The notes below the pieces were generated by a model. The model ran no database searches, was not told the origin of the DNA, and worked only from the letters and a program-made list of their open reading frames with translations. A stretch of DNA of 38,988 bases from a virus. The DNA is taken from positions 1 through 38,988 of the IMG/VR virus record IMGVR_UViG_3300013372_001846. One strand, given 5' to 3'. The position numbers and the translations under genes were made by a program. Below, piece by piece: positions 23,339-31,679 of the stretch (position 1 is the first letter of the stretch; every line of letters starts with the position of its first letter).

Positions 23339-23533
23339 CTATAGCATAACCTCAAATACAAAATGATTGCTTAACCTATAAAATCTGATACGATAATACC
23401 CATCAGCCTTAAGTCTATCTACATCAGTGATTGAGAAGTATGGACCACCACCAATTTTAAAGTCCAGTCCATTCTCCCAGTCAGCCTTTACAGGCTCACG
23501 TCCATAAGCTCCATGAGCATATAAGGTATCCAT
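23339..23533 (-). CDS. Small phage hypothetical protein
   Basis: A 64-residue protein starting MDTLYAHGAYGR. The ATG at 23533 follows GGAGG with five bases between and overlaps the TGA of the membrane protein upstream; an in-frame GTG at 23545 is less likely. It is mixed alpha/beta with a GGGPYFSI turn and an aromatic end (YRIRFYRLSNHFVFEVML). I do not recognise a family. Confidence 0.7.
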   Translation of the reverse strand: MDTLYAHGAYGREPVKADWENGLDFKIGGGPYFSITDVDRLKADGYYRIRFYRLSNHFVFEVML

Positions 23534-23661
23534 CAAAACCTCCACATATAGAGCCCAACTACAGTTGAGAATAATATGACAGCAATTACTGCCATGACTA
23601 TCTCAGTTAGCAGGTAACTAGCACGCTGAGATTTGGTGGGCAAATTTTTATAGTCTTTCAT
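23533..23661 (-). CDS. 42-residue single-pass membrane protein
   Basis: A tiny gene with GGAGATACAA before its ATG. Residues 1-16 are polar and basic (MKDYKNLPTKSQRASY); residues 20-38 are a transmembrane helix (EIVMAVIAVILFSTVVGLY), ending MWRF. By the positive-inside rule the N-terminus is likely cytoplasmic. The stop overlaps the next ATG (TGATG). It could be a holin-like, exclusion or envelope-modifying peptide; its place away from the lysis genes favours an early role. Function is not known. Confidence 0.68.
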   Translation of the reverse strand: MKDYKNLPTKSQRASYLLTEIVMAVIAVILFSTVVGLYMWRF

Positions 23662-23703
23662 TTGTATCTCCAGATAGGTTGGCCATCCTTGGCCGTGGCT
23701 AAC

Positions 23704-24255
23704 TTAGTTATATTTATATGACAGGTGAATCTTATTGAACATCATACGCTCATTGTTGAAGACTGTGCGATGTTTAACTTCATTAGGTGTACCAGTTGAC
23801 ATCAGTGAGTCAAAATCTTCATCAGTCATAATTGAAGTTGAGCAATAAGCCCACAGATGATCTCTGAGAGATCTAGCACGCTCAGACTTCTCAGCCTTTG
23901 GCATATACTCAGCTAGGATAGCCATAGCAACCTTAGCAGTATAGCCTTTAAATAGCAGCCATCCTTTTATCTCAGCTTTGGTTCTAGGTTGGTTAATTAA
24001 GTCTATTAGCTCAGCTTTGTCTTCAGCCTTGATAGTACCAGCCTCATTCTTTTTTGCCTCAGCCTCAGCCTCAGCCTGGGCACGTTCAGCTCTGGCTTGC
24101 TCACGTCGCTTAACATTCTCATCCGCTCTAGCTTGCTCACGCTCTTCTTGAGCCATCCTTGCCTTACGCTCTTCACGCTTTGCGTTTGCCTTAGCAGCAG
24201 CTTCAGCGTGGGCTTCTGGGTTACCGTTTACTTTAGTCTTAGTTTGTGCGTTCAT
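23704..24255 (-). CDS. Ala/Glu/Arg-rich coiled-coil protein of unknown function
   Basis: A 183-residue protein with AAGG eight bases before the ATG. Residues about 14-75 are almost only Ala, Glu, Arg, Lys and Gln and should form a long charged coiled coil. Residues 75-183 are a compact-looking domain (AELIDLINQPRTKAEIKGWL, then TAKVAMAILAEYMPKAE) that could include a winged-helix-like unit. It is more GC-rich than neighbours. It is the first gene of its own minus-strand transcript. The family is not recognised. Confidence 0.72.
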   Translation of the reverse strand: MNAQTKTKVNGNPEAHAEAAAKANAKREERKARMAQEEREQARADENVKRREQARAERAQAEAEAEAKKNEAGTIKAEDKAELIDLINQPRTKAEIKGWLLFKGYTAKVAMAILAEYMPKAEKSERARSLRDHLWAYCSTSIMTDEDFDSLMSTGTPNEVKHRTVFNNERMMFNKIHLSYKYN

Positions 24256-24306
24256 TTTAGTTGCCTTATTTTACGTTGACCACCAGAAGTCTCTGGCTTG
24301 AATAGT

Positions 24307-24334
24307 ATCATACTCGAATTAATTCAGAAGTAAA
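24307..24334 (-). promoter_or_regulatory. Sigma-70-like promoter, minus strand
   Basis: On the minus strand TTTACT (24334-24329) and TATGAT (24312-24307) are 16 bases apart, about 50 bases before the start at 24255. It would drive the three small genes 24255-23339. Confidence 0.55.
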
Positions 24335-24600
24335 GGTTTATTTTTAATTAGGTTAAAATAGTTTCACCCAGCCTCCTCCTATATAGATGATAGACTATTC
24401 TCAGGTGCTGTGGGCATCATAAGCAATATCTGCCCAGCAACCTCATATGCACCAACACCTGGCCATCTTATATATTATAATGCTGTTGTAACTTATTGAT
24501 TTGCCTGGACATTCCACCTGCCTCAGCGGCCACCTAGCATTTCTATACATGGCCAGGGGGGTTCAGAGGTATCAGTGTCACGTGACTGTCCTCCTGAAAA

Positions 24601-24625
24601 TTTTTTTTTTTTTTTTTTTTTTTTT
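24601..24625 (+). repeat. Run of 25 T
   Basis: An uninterrupted T homopolymer, preceded by CCTCCTGAAAA. No other homopolymer in the window is close to this length. It may be real or an assembly or library artefact at a physical genome end. Confidence 0.85.
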
Positions 24626-24646
24626 CTTCACCACTATAAATAATCC

Positions 24647-24675
24647 TTTACTTCCAAGCTATTATATAGTAGACT
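24647..24675 (+). promoter_or_regulatory. Candidate promoter of the terminase/structural operon
   Basis: TTTACT (24647-24652) and TAGACT (24670-24675) are 17 bases apart, with 82 bases left before the small terminase start. CCTTTACTTC here also occurs on the minus strand at the 24329 promoter. The -10 box is poor. Confidence 0.38.
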
Positions 24676-24757
24676 TATAAGCAATTAAAAATATTTACCC
24701 TTTAAAACATCTAAGGATAATTATTAATTAAAACAACAACTTAGGTTATATAACATT

Positions 24758-25234
24758 ATGGCATTGCCAAAGACAGGAACAGAATCTAACAAGAAATACA
24801 ATGGTTACAAAGGAATCTATGAGAATTGTGATGAGGATTCTCTTGTGTTTTTCGATTTGCATATGTTAGCAGAAGTTGAAGAATTGGCCATTGGGTTATC
24901 AGAGGCAGAAGTTTTAGATTATTATGCTCTTACAATGGATGATTTGCATACAGCGGAAAAGATGAAATCAGAGGATGATAGTTTTGATATTGATGATATA
25001 ACAACTGCAAAATATGATTTAAGATGGTTCTATATTTCATTTAAAAGAGGTAGAACAAAAGCAAAGAAAATTGCTTGTGATAGATTGTTCCAGAATATGA
25101 CCAATAGGTCAGGCGGTACTCAAGCAGCGGTAATATATCTTAAACATTTTGCAGATAAGTTTCCATTAAATGTAGATGATTCTGAGTTAAACATGGCTAA
25201 CAAGAATTTCTCATTTACAGTGGTAATGGACTGA
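24758..25234 (+). CDS. Terminase small subunit
   Basis: A 158-residue protein that should recognise phage DNA and recruit the large terminase. The middle has LSEAEVLDYYALTMDDLHTAEK, a helix-turn-helix-like region typical of small terminases, then KYDLRWFYISFKRGRTKAKK and a helical oligomerisation segment. The TGA overlaps the ATG of the large subunit (TGATG). The ribosome binding site is poor, and the long upstream leader may carry the packaging site. The call rests mainly on position and helix pattern. Confidence 0.75.
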   Translation: MALPKTGTESNKKYNGYKGIYENCDEDSLVFFDLHMLAEVEELAIGLSEAEVLDYYALTMDDLHTAEKMKSEDDSFDIDDITTAKYDLRWFYISFKRGRTKAKKIACDRLFQNMTNRSGGTQAAVIYLKHFADKFPLNVDDSELNMANKNFSFTVVMD

Positions 25235-26631
25235 TGGATATAGTTTATAAAGCATCGCCAACTTGTAGAAGTTTTCACAAGAGTAATAAATTTGTTAGAG
25301 CATTGATGGGGCCAATTGGTAGTGGCAAATCAGTTGCTTGTGTTGTTGATCTTATGATTAAAGCATATGAACAGAAACCTTCTCCTGATGGAATTAGGAG
25401 AACAAGATGGGCAATTATAAGGAATACATATAGAGAATTATTAGATACAACAATGCAGACATTCCATGATTGGATACCAGTATCCACTGGAGTGTTTTCT
25501 GCTATGAATCTAAAATTCACTCATATACAAAAATTGCCAGATGGAACCACAGTACAAGCGGAATTTTTATTTAGAGCATTAGATAGACCAAATGATGTAA
25601 AGAAGTTACTATCACTTGAGTTAACTGGTTCTTGGGTAAATGAAGCAAGAGAAATACCAAAGCAGATTATAGATATGTTGCAAGGTCGTGTAGGTCGTTA
25701 TCCTAACATGAGAGATGGTGGAGCTACTTGGTTCGGTATTATAATGGATACCAACCCTCCAGATAATGATCATTGGTGGTATAAACTTTTTGAAGAGAGT
25801 TTACCAGATAATCATTTTCTTGCAAAGCAACCAAGCGGAACAAGCGGAATAGCTGAAAATATAAGTAACCTACCACAAAATTATTATACTAATATGCAAG
25901 GTGGTAAAGATCAGGAGTGGATTAACGTGTATGTTCATGGTAATTATGGATTTATAGCTGATGGCAAACCAGTATTCCCTGAATATAAAGATGATGTTCA
26001 TTCATCACAAGAACCATATTTTGCTGATCCAAAATTACCATTATATATTGGTATAGATTTTGGATTAACTCCAGCTGCTGTATTTGGTCAACTTACAGCA
26101 AGCGGTAGAATGATTATATTTGATGAGTTGTGCACATTTGATATGGGTGCTATGTCATTTGGTAAGTTGTTAAGAGAAAAACTTAATACAACATATTCTA
26201 AATTTTTAAATGTTGAGATATATGCTGATCCTGCTGGTGAACAAAGAGCTCAAACTGATGAGTCTACACCATTTATGATCTTACACAACCAAGGTATTGA
26301 AGCATATCCAACATATACCAATGATTTTACAATAAGACGTGAAGCAGTAGCTGATTATATGCAAAGATTGGATTTTGCAGGTAATACAGCTTTCTTAATA
26401 ACTGGTAAAGCAACTACTTTAAGAAAAGCACTAGCAGGCGGTTATAAATATAAACGTATGCAAGTATCTGGTGAAGCACGTTTTATGGATAAACCAGATA
26501 AAGGTAGATATTCTCATGTTGCTGATGCTTGTCAGTATTTATTCCTGGGAGCAGTAGGAGGAAGTAGAGTTATTGGTGGGTTTGATTCCAAACCTATTGA
26601 TTATACACTTTCTAATTTAGGTGTAGTGTAA
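25234..26631 (+). CDS. Terminase large subunit
   Basis: A 465-residue packaging ATPase and nuclease. Walker A is GPIGSGKS at 26-33; the Walker B/catalytic glutamate region is LTGSWVNEAREI near 130-140; WFGIIMDTNPP is the coupling motif. The C-terminal RNase H-like nuclease shows IGIDFGLTPAA (first aspartate), EIYADPAGE and SHVADACQYL (last aspartate). All expected motifs are present, so it should be active. It starts within the stop codon of the small subunit. Confidence 0.95.
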   Translation: MDIVYKASPTCRSFHKSNKFVRALMGPIGSGKSVACVVDLMIKAYEQKPSPDGIRRTRWAIIRNTYRELLDTTMQTFHDWIPVSTGVFSAMNLKFTHIQKLPDGTTVQAEFLFRALDRPNDVKKLLSLELTGSWVNEAREIPKQIIDMLQGRVGRYPNMRDGGATWFGIIMDTNPPDNDHWWYKLFEESLPDNHFLAKQPSGTSGIAENISNLPQNYYTNMQGGKDQEWINVYVHGNYGFIADGKPVFPEYKDDVHSSQEPYFADPKLPLYIGIDFGLTPAAVFGQLTASGRMIIFDELCTFDMGAMSFGKLLREKLNTTYSKFLNVEIYADPAGEQRAQTDESTPFMILHNQGIEAYPTYTNDFTIRREAVADYMQRLDFAGNTAFLITGKATTLRKALAGGYKYKRMQVSGEARFMDKPDKGRYSHVADACQYLFLGAVGGSRVIGGFDSKPIDYTLSNLGVV

Positions 26632-26654
26632 TACCAACAATTATAGGAATTAAA

Positions 26655-26732
26655 ATGGCTAAAGCAAAAACACAACCAAAGAAACCACCTATGCCAATGC
26701 CAATGCCTGGCAAGAAAAAAGGAGCATGCTAA
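26655..26732 (+). CDS. 25-residue Lys/Pro/Met peptide
   Basis: A tiny gene with AGGAATTAAA before the ATG, encoding a basic N-terminus followed by PMPMPMPGKKKG and ending in Cys. Its TAA overlaps the next ATG (TAATG), and its last codons hold GGAG for that gene. Comparable Pro/Met/Lys micro-proteins sit near terminase and portal genes in other podoviruses. It may also serve only to couple translation. Confidence 0.6.
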   Translation: MAKAKTQPKKPPMPMPMPGKKKGAC

Positions 26733-26893
26733 TGGCTGGTAAAATATATAAGAATAGTTTTAAATTACAGGATGCTTGGGGTGATGGACGTAGAGCAGCT
26801 CAAACAGGTGCGCTAGTTGGTACTAACCCATTTTCTGTTGGAGTTCCTGCTTATCAAGCATGGATAGATGGTTTTAATAATACATTCGCATAA
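26732..26893 (+). CDS. 53-residue RMF/CrpP-like small protein
   Basis: A small gene with GGAG seven bases before its ATG. The segment DAWGDGRRAAQTGALVGTNP followed by VPAYQAWIDGFN resembles the 'A..EG..A...G...NP.......AW..G' layout of the ribosome modulation factor/CrpP family. Family members bind ribosomes or act as small regulators. The relation is by pattern only and could be chance in so short a protein. It lies two bases before the portal gene. Confidence 0.55.
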   Translation: MAGKIYKNSFKLQDAWGDGRRAAQTGALVGTNPFSVGVPAYQAWIDGFNNTFA

Positions 26894-26895
26894 TT

Positions 26896-29064
26896 ATGGC
26901 AAAACTATCTGAGAGCGACATTCTTGCTATTATAGCAAATGAACTTAGTAATGCTAATATTACTACTTCAAGTCCAGCAATGCTGCAAGACCCACTTTTG
27001 TACTATCTTGGTTTACCAAATGGTACAGAGCAAGAAGGTCGCTCATCAATAGTATCTACAGATATTGCAGATGCTATTGAATGGATAATGCCTCAAATAA
27101 TGAAGTCATTTACTCAGAACAATGAGGTGGTAGTATTTGACCCAATTAGTGAAGCAGATGAACTGCAAGCTAGTATAGAATCTGAGTATGTATATGATGT
27201 ACTAATGAAGCAGAATGATGGGTTTGTATTAATCCATCAATTTGTAAAAGATGCACTTATGCAACGTAATGGTATGCTTAAAGTGTACTATGAAGAATCA
27301 GTAGAAACAAAAGTATATAACTATACTGGATTAACAGAAGATCAGTTACATGTAATTGTAGCAGATAAAAATACAGAGATAAAGCAATTAACACCTAATC
27401 AATATATTGATGAGCAAGGCCAACCACAAGTAATATATGATGCCAAGTTATCTATTACCAACAGAGATGGCAGTGTAAAAATTGATGGTGTAGCACCTGA
27501 AGAATTTAGAGTTAATTCCCAACATAATTCTATTGACTTATCAAGCGCTAGATTTACGGCTCAGATAGTTAACAAATCATTATCAGATTTACGTGAAGAA
27601 GGATTCAAACAATCTGAAATTGAAGATATTGCATCATCTGACTTAATACGTTCTTCATACCGTTTTAACTATCAAAATGAGCCAACTCTTATACCCTCTA
27701 CACTTTCACAAGATGATGCCAATAAGTTAGTTGAGATTGGTGAGTGCTATATGAAACTTGACATGGATGGTTCAGGTATAGCAGAACTTATGAAAATAAC
27801 TGTAGCAGGTGTAGAGCCTCCCACAAAAATACTTAGTATTGAATCTATTGATAGCAGTCCTTGGATTGCCACAACTGCCATTTTAATGTCACACAAGTTT
27901 CAAGGGTTGTCAGTATATGATAGACTTAAACAGATTCAAGACAATAAAACAGCAATTATCCGAAACATTATGGATAATATGTACTTACAAAACAATCAAA
28001 GAAACGTTATTCTTGAAGGTCAAGTTAATCTTGATGACCTTCTTGTCTCTCGCCCTGGCGGTCTCATTAGAGCTAAACGACTAGATGCAATACAACCACT
28101 AGCTACGCCACAAATTGGTGACGCAGCTTTTAGTATGATGCAATATCTTGATGAAGTTAAGGCAGGACGTATAGGAGTATCTGCTGATGGTACTGCTTCA
28201 CCAGAGAATATAGGCGATAGAGTAGGTTCTCAGGGTGTTGAGAGAATGATGACTGCTAAGGAAGAATTAATTGGCTTAATTATTCGTGTTATATGCGAAA
28301 CTGGTATTAAACCATTATGTAATAAGATTCGTGATATAGTAACGCAACATGTTGATACCATCCAAGACTTTCAGTATCGTGGTCAATGGGTTAAAGTTAA
28401 TCCATCAGAATGGCCAAAACGTACTAAGAGTTCAGTACGTGTAGGAACAGGCACTGGTGACGTTACTGCTAAATTAGCTGCTATTCAGCAGATACAAATG
28501 ATTCAAGAAAAGATTATGTCAATACCTGGCCAAGCATTAACAAATCCAGTTAAAATATATGCAACACTTGATGATTTCTGTAAGTTCTCAGGTCTTAATG
28601 GTGCTAACAAATATTTTATTGACCCTTCTTCACAGGAAGGTCAGCAAGTCCAACAACAAGCATCACAGGGTTCTCAGCAACAACAGCAGCAACAACAACA
28701 GTTAGAGATGGAGCAAATAAGGCAACAAGCTGAGATTGCAAAATCTGCAACTACTACTGCCGAAGCTCAAATGGCTAATGTGCAATTAAAAGGACAAGTT
28801 GAACTTGGTAAACACCAACGTGAAATGGAAAAACAAACTTATGTAAATGAAATTGAAAGATTGAAATCAGAACTTGCACAAGCTAAAATTATTGAAAGTG
28901 CTCAAAATTCATTGGCTGAAATGAAATTTAAATATGATGAATTATCTATGAAAACTGCATTAGAATTAACTAAATTAGAAGCAACTTCTAAAACAGATCA
29001 AGACCAAAATTTTATGTCTAATGAAGATATAACAGATGAGGATCAAAAAGAAAATGTCGAATAA
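26896..29064 (+). CDS. Portal protein (P22-like)
   Basis: A 722-residue portal that forms the dodecameric head vertex for DNA passage. The opening (RSSIVSTDIADAIEWIMPQIMKSF) and the clip/wing regions (EFRVN; LKQIQDNKTAIIRNIMDNMYLQNN; DGTASPENIGDRVGSQGVERMM) follow P22-type portals. The length matches that family. Residues 590-720 are Gln-rich and then a long coiled coil like the P22 barrel, which reaches into the capsid. No clear ribosome binding site precedes the ATG, so it probably depends on coupling to the small gene two bases upstream. Confidence 0.92.
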   Translation: MAKLSESDILAIIANELSNANITTSSPAMLQDPLLYYLGLPNGTEQEGRSSIVSTDIADAIEWIMPQIMKSFTQNNEVVVFDPISEADELQASIESEYVYDVLMKQNDGFVLIHQFVKDALMQRNGMLKVYYEESVETKVYNYTGLTEDQLHVIVADKNTEIKQLTPNQYIDEQGQPQVIYDAKLSITNRDGSVKIDGVAPEEFRVNSQHNSIDLSSARFTAQIVNKSLSDLREEGFKQSEIEDIASSDLIRSSYRFNYQNEPTLIPSTLSQDDANKLVEIGECYMKLDMDGSGIAELMKITVAGVEPPTKILSIESIDSSPWIATTAILMSHKFQGLSVYDRLKQIQDNKTAIIRNIMDNMYLQNNQRNVILEGQVNLDDLLVSRPGGLIRAKRLDAIQPLATPQIGDAAFSMMQYLDEVKAGRIGVSADGTASPENIGDRVGSQGVERMMTAKEELIGLIIRVICETGIKPLCNKIRDIVTQHVDTIQDFQYRGQWVKVNPSEWPKRTKSSVRVGTGTGDVTAKLAAIQQIQMIQEKIMSIPGQALTNPVKIYATLDDFCKFSGLNGANKYFIDPSSQEGQQVQQQASQGSQQQQQQQQQLEMEQIRQQAEIAKSATTTAEAQMANVQLKGQVELGKHQREMEKQTYVNEIERLKSELAQAKIIESAQNSLAEMKFKYDELSMKTALELTKLEATSKTDQDQNFMSNEDITDEDQKENVE

Positions 29065-29317
29065 AGATATAGACTATATATTGCATGAAGAAGTAAATAT
29101 AGGTAATAGAGCTCAACAAGCTTATGATATATATCTAAAGAATTATTTTGATATTTTTCAAAGCAATGTTGGTAAACAATTATATGCAAATGATCTTACT
29201 GCTAATGATATTTTAGCTATTAGACATCAAATAACTGCAATAAAAGTTTTAGAAGAAATTATACTTAGAGATATAGAAACAGGAAAACTTGCATTTAAAC
29301 AACTTAGTGAAGAGTGA
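29054..29317 (+). CDS. Small helical protein between portal and scaffold
   Basis: An 87-residue helical protein starting inside the last codons of the portal gene. An alternative ATG at 29036 would overlap more and is less likely. It has IDYILHEEVNIGNRAQQAYDI followed by a long helix (LAIRHQITAIKVLEEIILRDI). Small genes of this type are common between portal and scaffold in podoviruses, but no role is known. Confidence 0.68.
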   Translation: MSNKDIDYILHEEVNIGNRAQQAYDIYLKNYFDIFQSNVGKQLYANDLTANDILAIRHQITAIKVLEEIILRDIETGKLAFKQLSEE

Positions 29318-29325
29318 GATAAAAT

Positions 29326-30426
29326 ATGAATGATGACCAAAATACTACTTCAACGGCTGAACTTTCGAGTGAAGCTGGAAGCGTAAATATGGTTGACCAA
29401 ATTGCTAACCTATTATCAGGTGAGCCAGAAAAGCCAGCTGCAACAAAAAAGAAACCTATTGAAGAATCTGAGGAGGATGATACCCAACCAGATGATTCTA
29501 CACAAGAGGATGATGAACCAGAAGGTGAAGAAACAGATGAAACTGAAGATGATGACTCGGATGAATCTGATGAAGACGTTACCTGGGCTAAAACACTAGG
29601 TATAGATGAAAAAAATGTAGTATTAGATGAAGATGGTAATTTATCAGGCATTAACGTAAAAGTTGATGGCAAAACAACTACTGTTGGAGTCAAAGACTTA
29701 ATAGCAGGATATCAAAGCAATAAAAGCAATACTAATAAATCTAAACTTTTAGCAGATCAGCGAAAAGAATTTGATGAAATTAAAACTGCTGTTGCTAGTG
29801 AATATTCTAAAAAAATTGAAACTGCAAATGCTTTAGTAGGACATCTTAAAACTAATTTATTATCTGAATATACAAAACTTGATTGGAATAGATTAAGAGT
29901 TGAAAATCCAGGTGAATATGCAGCTGCTGTTCAAGATTTTAATTTTAGACAATCTGAAATTGATCAGATAACTAATGCTATAGGTCAAGAACAGAATGGT
30001 GTAACTCAACAAATGACTGCAGAGCAACAAGCAATGCAGCAAGAGTATGTTAAAAGTCAAGCAGATAGAGTTTTAGAAAAAAATCCTTCATGGGCAAAAC
30101 CTGAAGTATTTAGAAAGGCTCTATCAGAAATGACTGATTTTGCAGCAGATGCTTATGGGTTTACACAAGAAGAGTTTTCAAACATACAAGATGCTAGAGT
30201 ACTTGAAGTAATTAAAGATGCTATGAAGTACAGGTCTAGTGTTAAGGCTGCGAAAACAAAACTTGATGTGCAAGTTCCTAAGTATCAAAAAAGTACAGGT
30301 AAGACAACAAAAGCACTTACTAAACTTGATAAACTTACAAAGACTGCAAAGTCTTCACAAGGGTACCAAAAACGTAATGCTGAAACAGACGCTGTAGCAG
30401 AATTGCTAAGCGGTTTATATAATTAA
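29326..30426 (+). CDS. Scaffolding protein
   Basis: A 366-residue protein with the composition of phage scaffolds: a very acidic region (about residues 45-88, mostly Asp/Glu), then a small folded segment (NVVLDEDGNLSGINVKVDG), then long helices rich in Gln, Glu and Lys, and a basic Lys/Thr-rich C-terminus that would bind the coat protein. It lies directly before the capsid gene. It would direct procapsid assembly and leave before packaging. Confidence 0.85.
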   Translation: MNDDQNTTSTAELSSEAGSVNMVDQIANLLSGEPEKPAATKKKPIEESEEDDTQPDDSTQEDDEPEGEETDETEDDDSDESDEDVTWAKTLGIDEKNVVLDEDGNLSGINVKVDGKTTTVGVKDLIAGYQSNKSNTNKSKLLADQRKEFDEIKTAVASEYSKKIETANALVGHLKTNLLSEYTKLDWNRLRVENPGEYAAAVQDFNFRQSEIDQITNAIGQEQNGVTQQMTAEQQAMQQEYVKSQADRVLEKNPSWAKPEVFRKALSEMTDFAADAYGFTQEEFSNIQDARVLEVIKDAMKYRSSVKAAKTKLDVQVPKYQKSTGKTTKALTKLDKLTKTAKSSQGYQKRNAETDAVAELLSGLYN

Positions 30427-30443
30427 TTTAAGGGTATCAAAAA

Positions 30444-31505
30444 ATGACTACAGCTAATTTAGACGCAGCAACACTTAAGGGCGTTGTCCGGGGCGGTTTA
30501 ATCCGTGAAGATGTAATGAACCAAATTTGGGATATTTCTAAAATCCCTTTACCATTTACTGATGCTATCGGTACAGAAACATCTAAGAACCCATACAAAG
30601 AATGGACTACTGATGCTTTGGCAGTTCCTAACTTAACCAACGCGGTTATTGACGGTTCTGATGCTTCAGGTAACAATACTGTTCTTGGCTTGAGAGTAGG
30701 TAACCATCACCAAATCTCTACCAAAGTTGTTCGTACTTCTTTCAGAGCTGATGCTTCTGACGTTATTGGTCGTACAAAAGAATTGTCATATCAAATGATG
30801 CGTAGACAGCAAGAGCTAAGACGTGATGTTGAAGCGATTGTGCTGACTAACCAAGCATCTTTTGCTGATACTGGTTCTGCTGCTGGTAAAGTAGGCGGTT
30901 TACCATCTTGGTTGACTACTAACTTCTCTGCTGGTGCAACTGGCGCAGTTGGTGGTTTTCAATCATCTGGTGTAACTGCATTGCGTACTTATGGTACTGC
31001 TCGCGCATTGACTGAGACATTGGTTAGAGATGCGGTTCAGTCTGTATATACTCAAGGTGGTGACCCATCAATCATGATGTCAGTGCCTGGCACAATCCGT
31101 AAGTTCAGTGAGTATTTATTTACTTCATCTGCTCGTGTTGCTACATTGATGTCTGACCAAGGCAAGTCTGCTTCTGCAGCTACTGCGATGGGTTCTGTTA
31201 ATGTTTTCGTAACTGACTTTGGTACTTTGAAGTTAGTTCCTAATCGTCTACAAACTCCTTATGTTGGAACTCCTGGTTCTACAACTGGTGTTTATAGCTC
31301 GGCTGGTACTTCTGCTGACGTATTCATTCTTGACCCTTCTTACTTAGCTATGACTTATTTGAAAGGTTATAGAACAGAAGAACTTGCTAAAACTGGCTTG
31401 GCTGAAAATCGTCAAATGTCAGTTGACTGGTCTTTGATTGTTAACACTGAAAAATCTCACGCAATTATTGGTGATATTATTATTGCATCTGCTGTAACTG
31501 CTTAA
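30444..31505 (+). CDS. Major capsid protein, SU10/DUF5309 type
   Basis: A 353-residue HK97-fold coat protein. Recognisable segments of the SU10-type family are MTTANLDAATLKGVVRGGLI, a 'RELSYQM..R..EL+RD.E' helix (KELSYQMMRRQQELRRDVE), VNVFVTDFGTLKLVPNR and FILDPSYLAMTYLKGYRTEE. The codons are noticeably GC-richer than the flanking genes, as expected for a very highly expressed protein. AAGGG precedes the ATG. A strong terminator follows 5 bases after the stop, which limits downstream expression. Confidence 0.92.
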   Translation: MTTANLDAATLKGVVRGGLIREDVMNQIWDISKIPLPFTDAIGTETSKNPYKEWTTDALAVPNLTNAVIDGSDASGNNTVLGLRVGNHHQISTKVVRTSFRADASDVIGRTKELSYQMMRRQQELRRDVEAIVLTNQASFADTGSAAGKVGGLPSWLTTNFSAGATGAVGGFQSSGVTALRTYGTARALTETLVRDAVQSVYTQGGDPSIMMSVPGTIRKFSEYLFTSSARVATLMSDQGKSASAATAMGSVNVFVTDFGTLKLVPNRLQTPYVGTPGSTTGVYSSAGTSADVFILDPSYLAMTYLKGYRTEELAKTGLAENRQMSVDWSLIVNTEKSHAIIGDIIIASAVTA

Positions 31506-31510
31506 TGAGT

Positions 31511-31544
31511 ATGGCCACTGTAAAAGGTGGCCATCTTTTATTTT
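31511..31544 (+). terminator. Rho-independent terminator after the capsid gene
   Basis: ATGGCCAC-TGTAAAAG-GTGGCCAT is followed by CTTTTATTTT. It has an eight-pair stem and an eight-base loop identical to that of the minus-strand terminator at 18062. Confidence 0.92.
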
Positions 31545-31679
31545 ATATAATAAAATCTATATCTATATATTAAAATATACATTAATTAACCCGTTAAATA
31601 TAGCTACTATTAAACGATAATTTATTATTAATAGATAAATATAGATTTTATTAAAATCATCCTTATATGAGATATTAAT
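31545..31679 (+). promoter_or_regulatory. AT-rich gap with an inverted repeat and recurring leader motif
   Basis: This 135-base gap holds a 13-base inverted repeat (31550-31562 with 31639-31651) and the words TTAATTAACC (31582-31591) and CTACTATT (31604-31611), which also occur downstream of the minus-strand TATAAT boxes at 13490 and 20043. It probably contains the promoter that restarts transcription after the capsid terminator, but no -35/-10 pair is convincing. Confidence 0.42.

Larger units (their letters stand above)
24256..24757. other. Long noncoding region before the terminase genes
   Basis: About 500 bases without a supported gene. The part 24370-24600 is clearly richer in GC than the rest of the genome and contains TGGCCA-type words (24474, 24551), six G in a row (24556-24561), the palindrome GTCACGTGAC, and then 25 T. 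Position immediately upstream of the small terminase gene suits a packaging (cos or pac) site, but no cleavage site can be defined from sequence alone. Divergent promoter candidates flank it. Confidence 0.5.

Noticed and set aside
23677-23700. GGCC-type hairpin between 23661 and 23704
   Set aside because: The stem is only four clear pairs without a T-run; not enough for a terminator.
24256-24757. Possible gene or tRNA in the 500-base gap
   Set aside because: Only frames of about a dozen codons were found and no cloverleaf pattern could be built.
29304-29693. 129-codon Ser-rich minus-strand frame
   Set aside because: Antisense of the acidic part of the scaffold gene; Asp/Glu codons read backwards give Ser.
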